This document shows, one piece after another, positions 63,975 to 64,000 of a stretch of 64,000 nucleotides of DNA. The first letter of the stretch is position 1. Each line of letters starts with the position of its first letter. The stretch is from Cyprinodon diabolis. Its lineage: Eukaryota > Chordata > Actinopteri > Cyprinodontiformes > Cyprinodontidae. Made by a program: the position numbers and the translations under genes. The notes beneath the pieces are model-generated. The model made no database searches. It had not been told where the DNA came from and worked only from the letters and a program-made list of their open reading frames with translations. The stretch spans positions 19,740,591 through 19,804,590 of the forward strand of contig CM060078.1 of NCBI GenBank assembly GCA_030533445.1, given 5' to 3'.

Positions 63975-64000
63975 TTACTTGACAACAAAAACACTGTGGT
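63768..64000 (-). repeat. hAT-like repeat, copy 2, inverted and running off the window
   Basis: It starts CAGGGGCGGAGCTAGATG and continues through CCACCCCTACCATTTATTTT to CTTGACAACAAAAACACTG, the reverse of copy 1 at 62,465-62,586. A (TA)n expansion sits inside it. It lies in the first intron after the mdfic-like coding exon. Confidence 0.7.
63873..63968. repeat. (TA)n microsatellite
   Basis: About 95 bp of TA/AT dinucleotides, interrupted once by GTGTGT, within the inverted hAT-like repeat. Pure enough to be length-variable. Confidence 0.95.

Overview
This window is vertebrate, almost certainly teleost fish, nuclear DNA. It has spliced genes with GT-AG introns, an AT-rich background, microsatellites, and many decayed Tc1/mariner, hAT-like, LTR, L1, RTE and tRNA-SINE/L2 fragments of kinds common in fish genomes. 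No tRNA, rRNA, CRISPR array, phage or bacterial gene was seen. The species cannot be fixed from the sequence.

Layout. (1) 1-28,110 holds the 3' half of foxp2 on the + strand. Nine coding exons (8513-8600, 10007-10090, 13322-13532, 14559-14635, 14746-14847, 17000-17121, 17965-18034, 18836-19140, 24214-24358) join in phase. They encode the last 400 residues: the zinc ligands that end the C2H2 finger, the leucine zipper, a CtBP-type LNLV motif, the whole forkhead domain and the acidic C-terminus. The 5' exons lie outside the window. A 3' UTR of about 3.7 kb ends at overlapping AATAAA signals near 28,080-28,090. Assignment to foxp2 rather than foxp1 or foxp4 rests on forkhead residues ([16 protein letters not shown]) and the C-terminus.
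(2) 28,111-62,800 is about 35 kb without a recognisable host gene. It is a mosaic of transposon relics and long repeat-free blocks; some blocks look like conserved non-coding elements, but that is inference from composition only.
(3) 62,830-64,000 holds the 5' end of a second + strand gene, probably mdfic (MyoD family inhibitor domain containing): a 5' UTR exon, a donor, and a second exon with an ATG at 63,541. FOXP2 and MDFIC are neighbours in the same orientation in human, so the synteny fits.

How it works together: foxp2 encodes a forkhead repressor of neural development. The large introns and the intergenic region are the expected place for its enhancers, and the 3' UTR carries seed matches for miR-9 and miR-132.

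No wholly new system was found. The observations most worth following are an in-frame six-copy octapeptide repeat (24-bp units) that enlarges the foxp2 C-terminal region, a 5'-truncated L1 insertion with an intact 16-bp target duplication in the last foxp2 intron, an LTR split by a hAT-like MITE, a palindromic minisatellite element, and an unusual uORF and weak-start arrangement at the mdfic-like gene.
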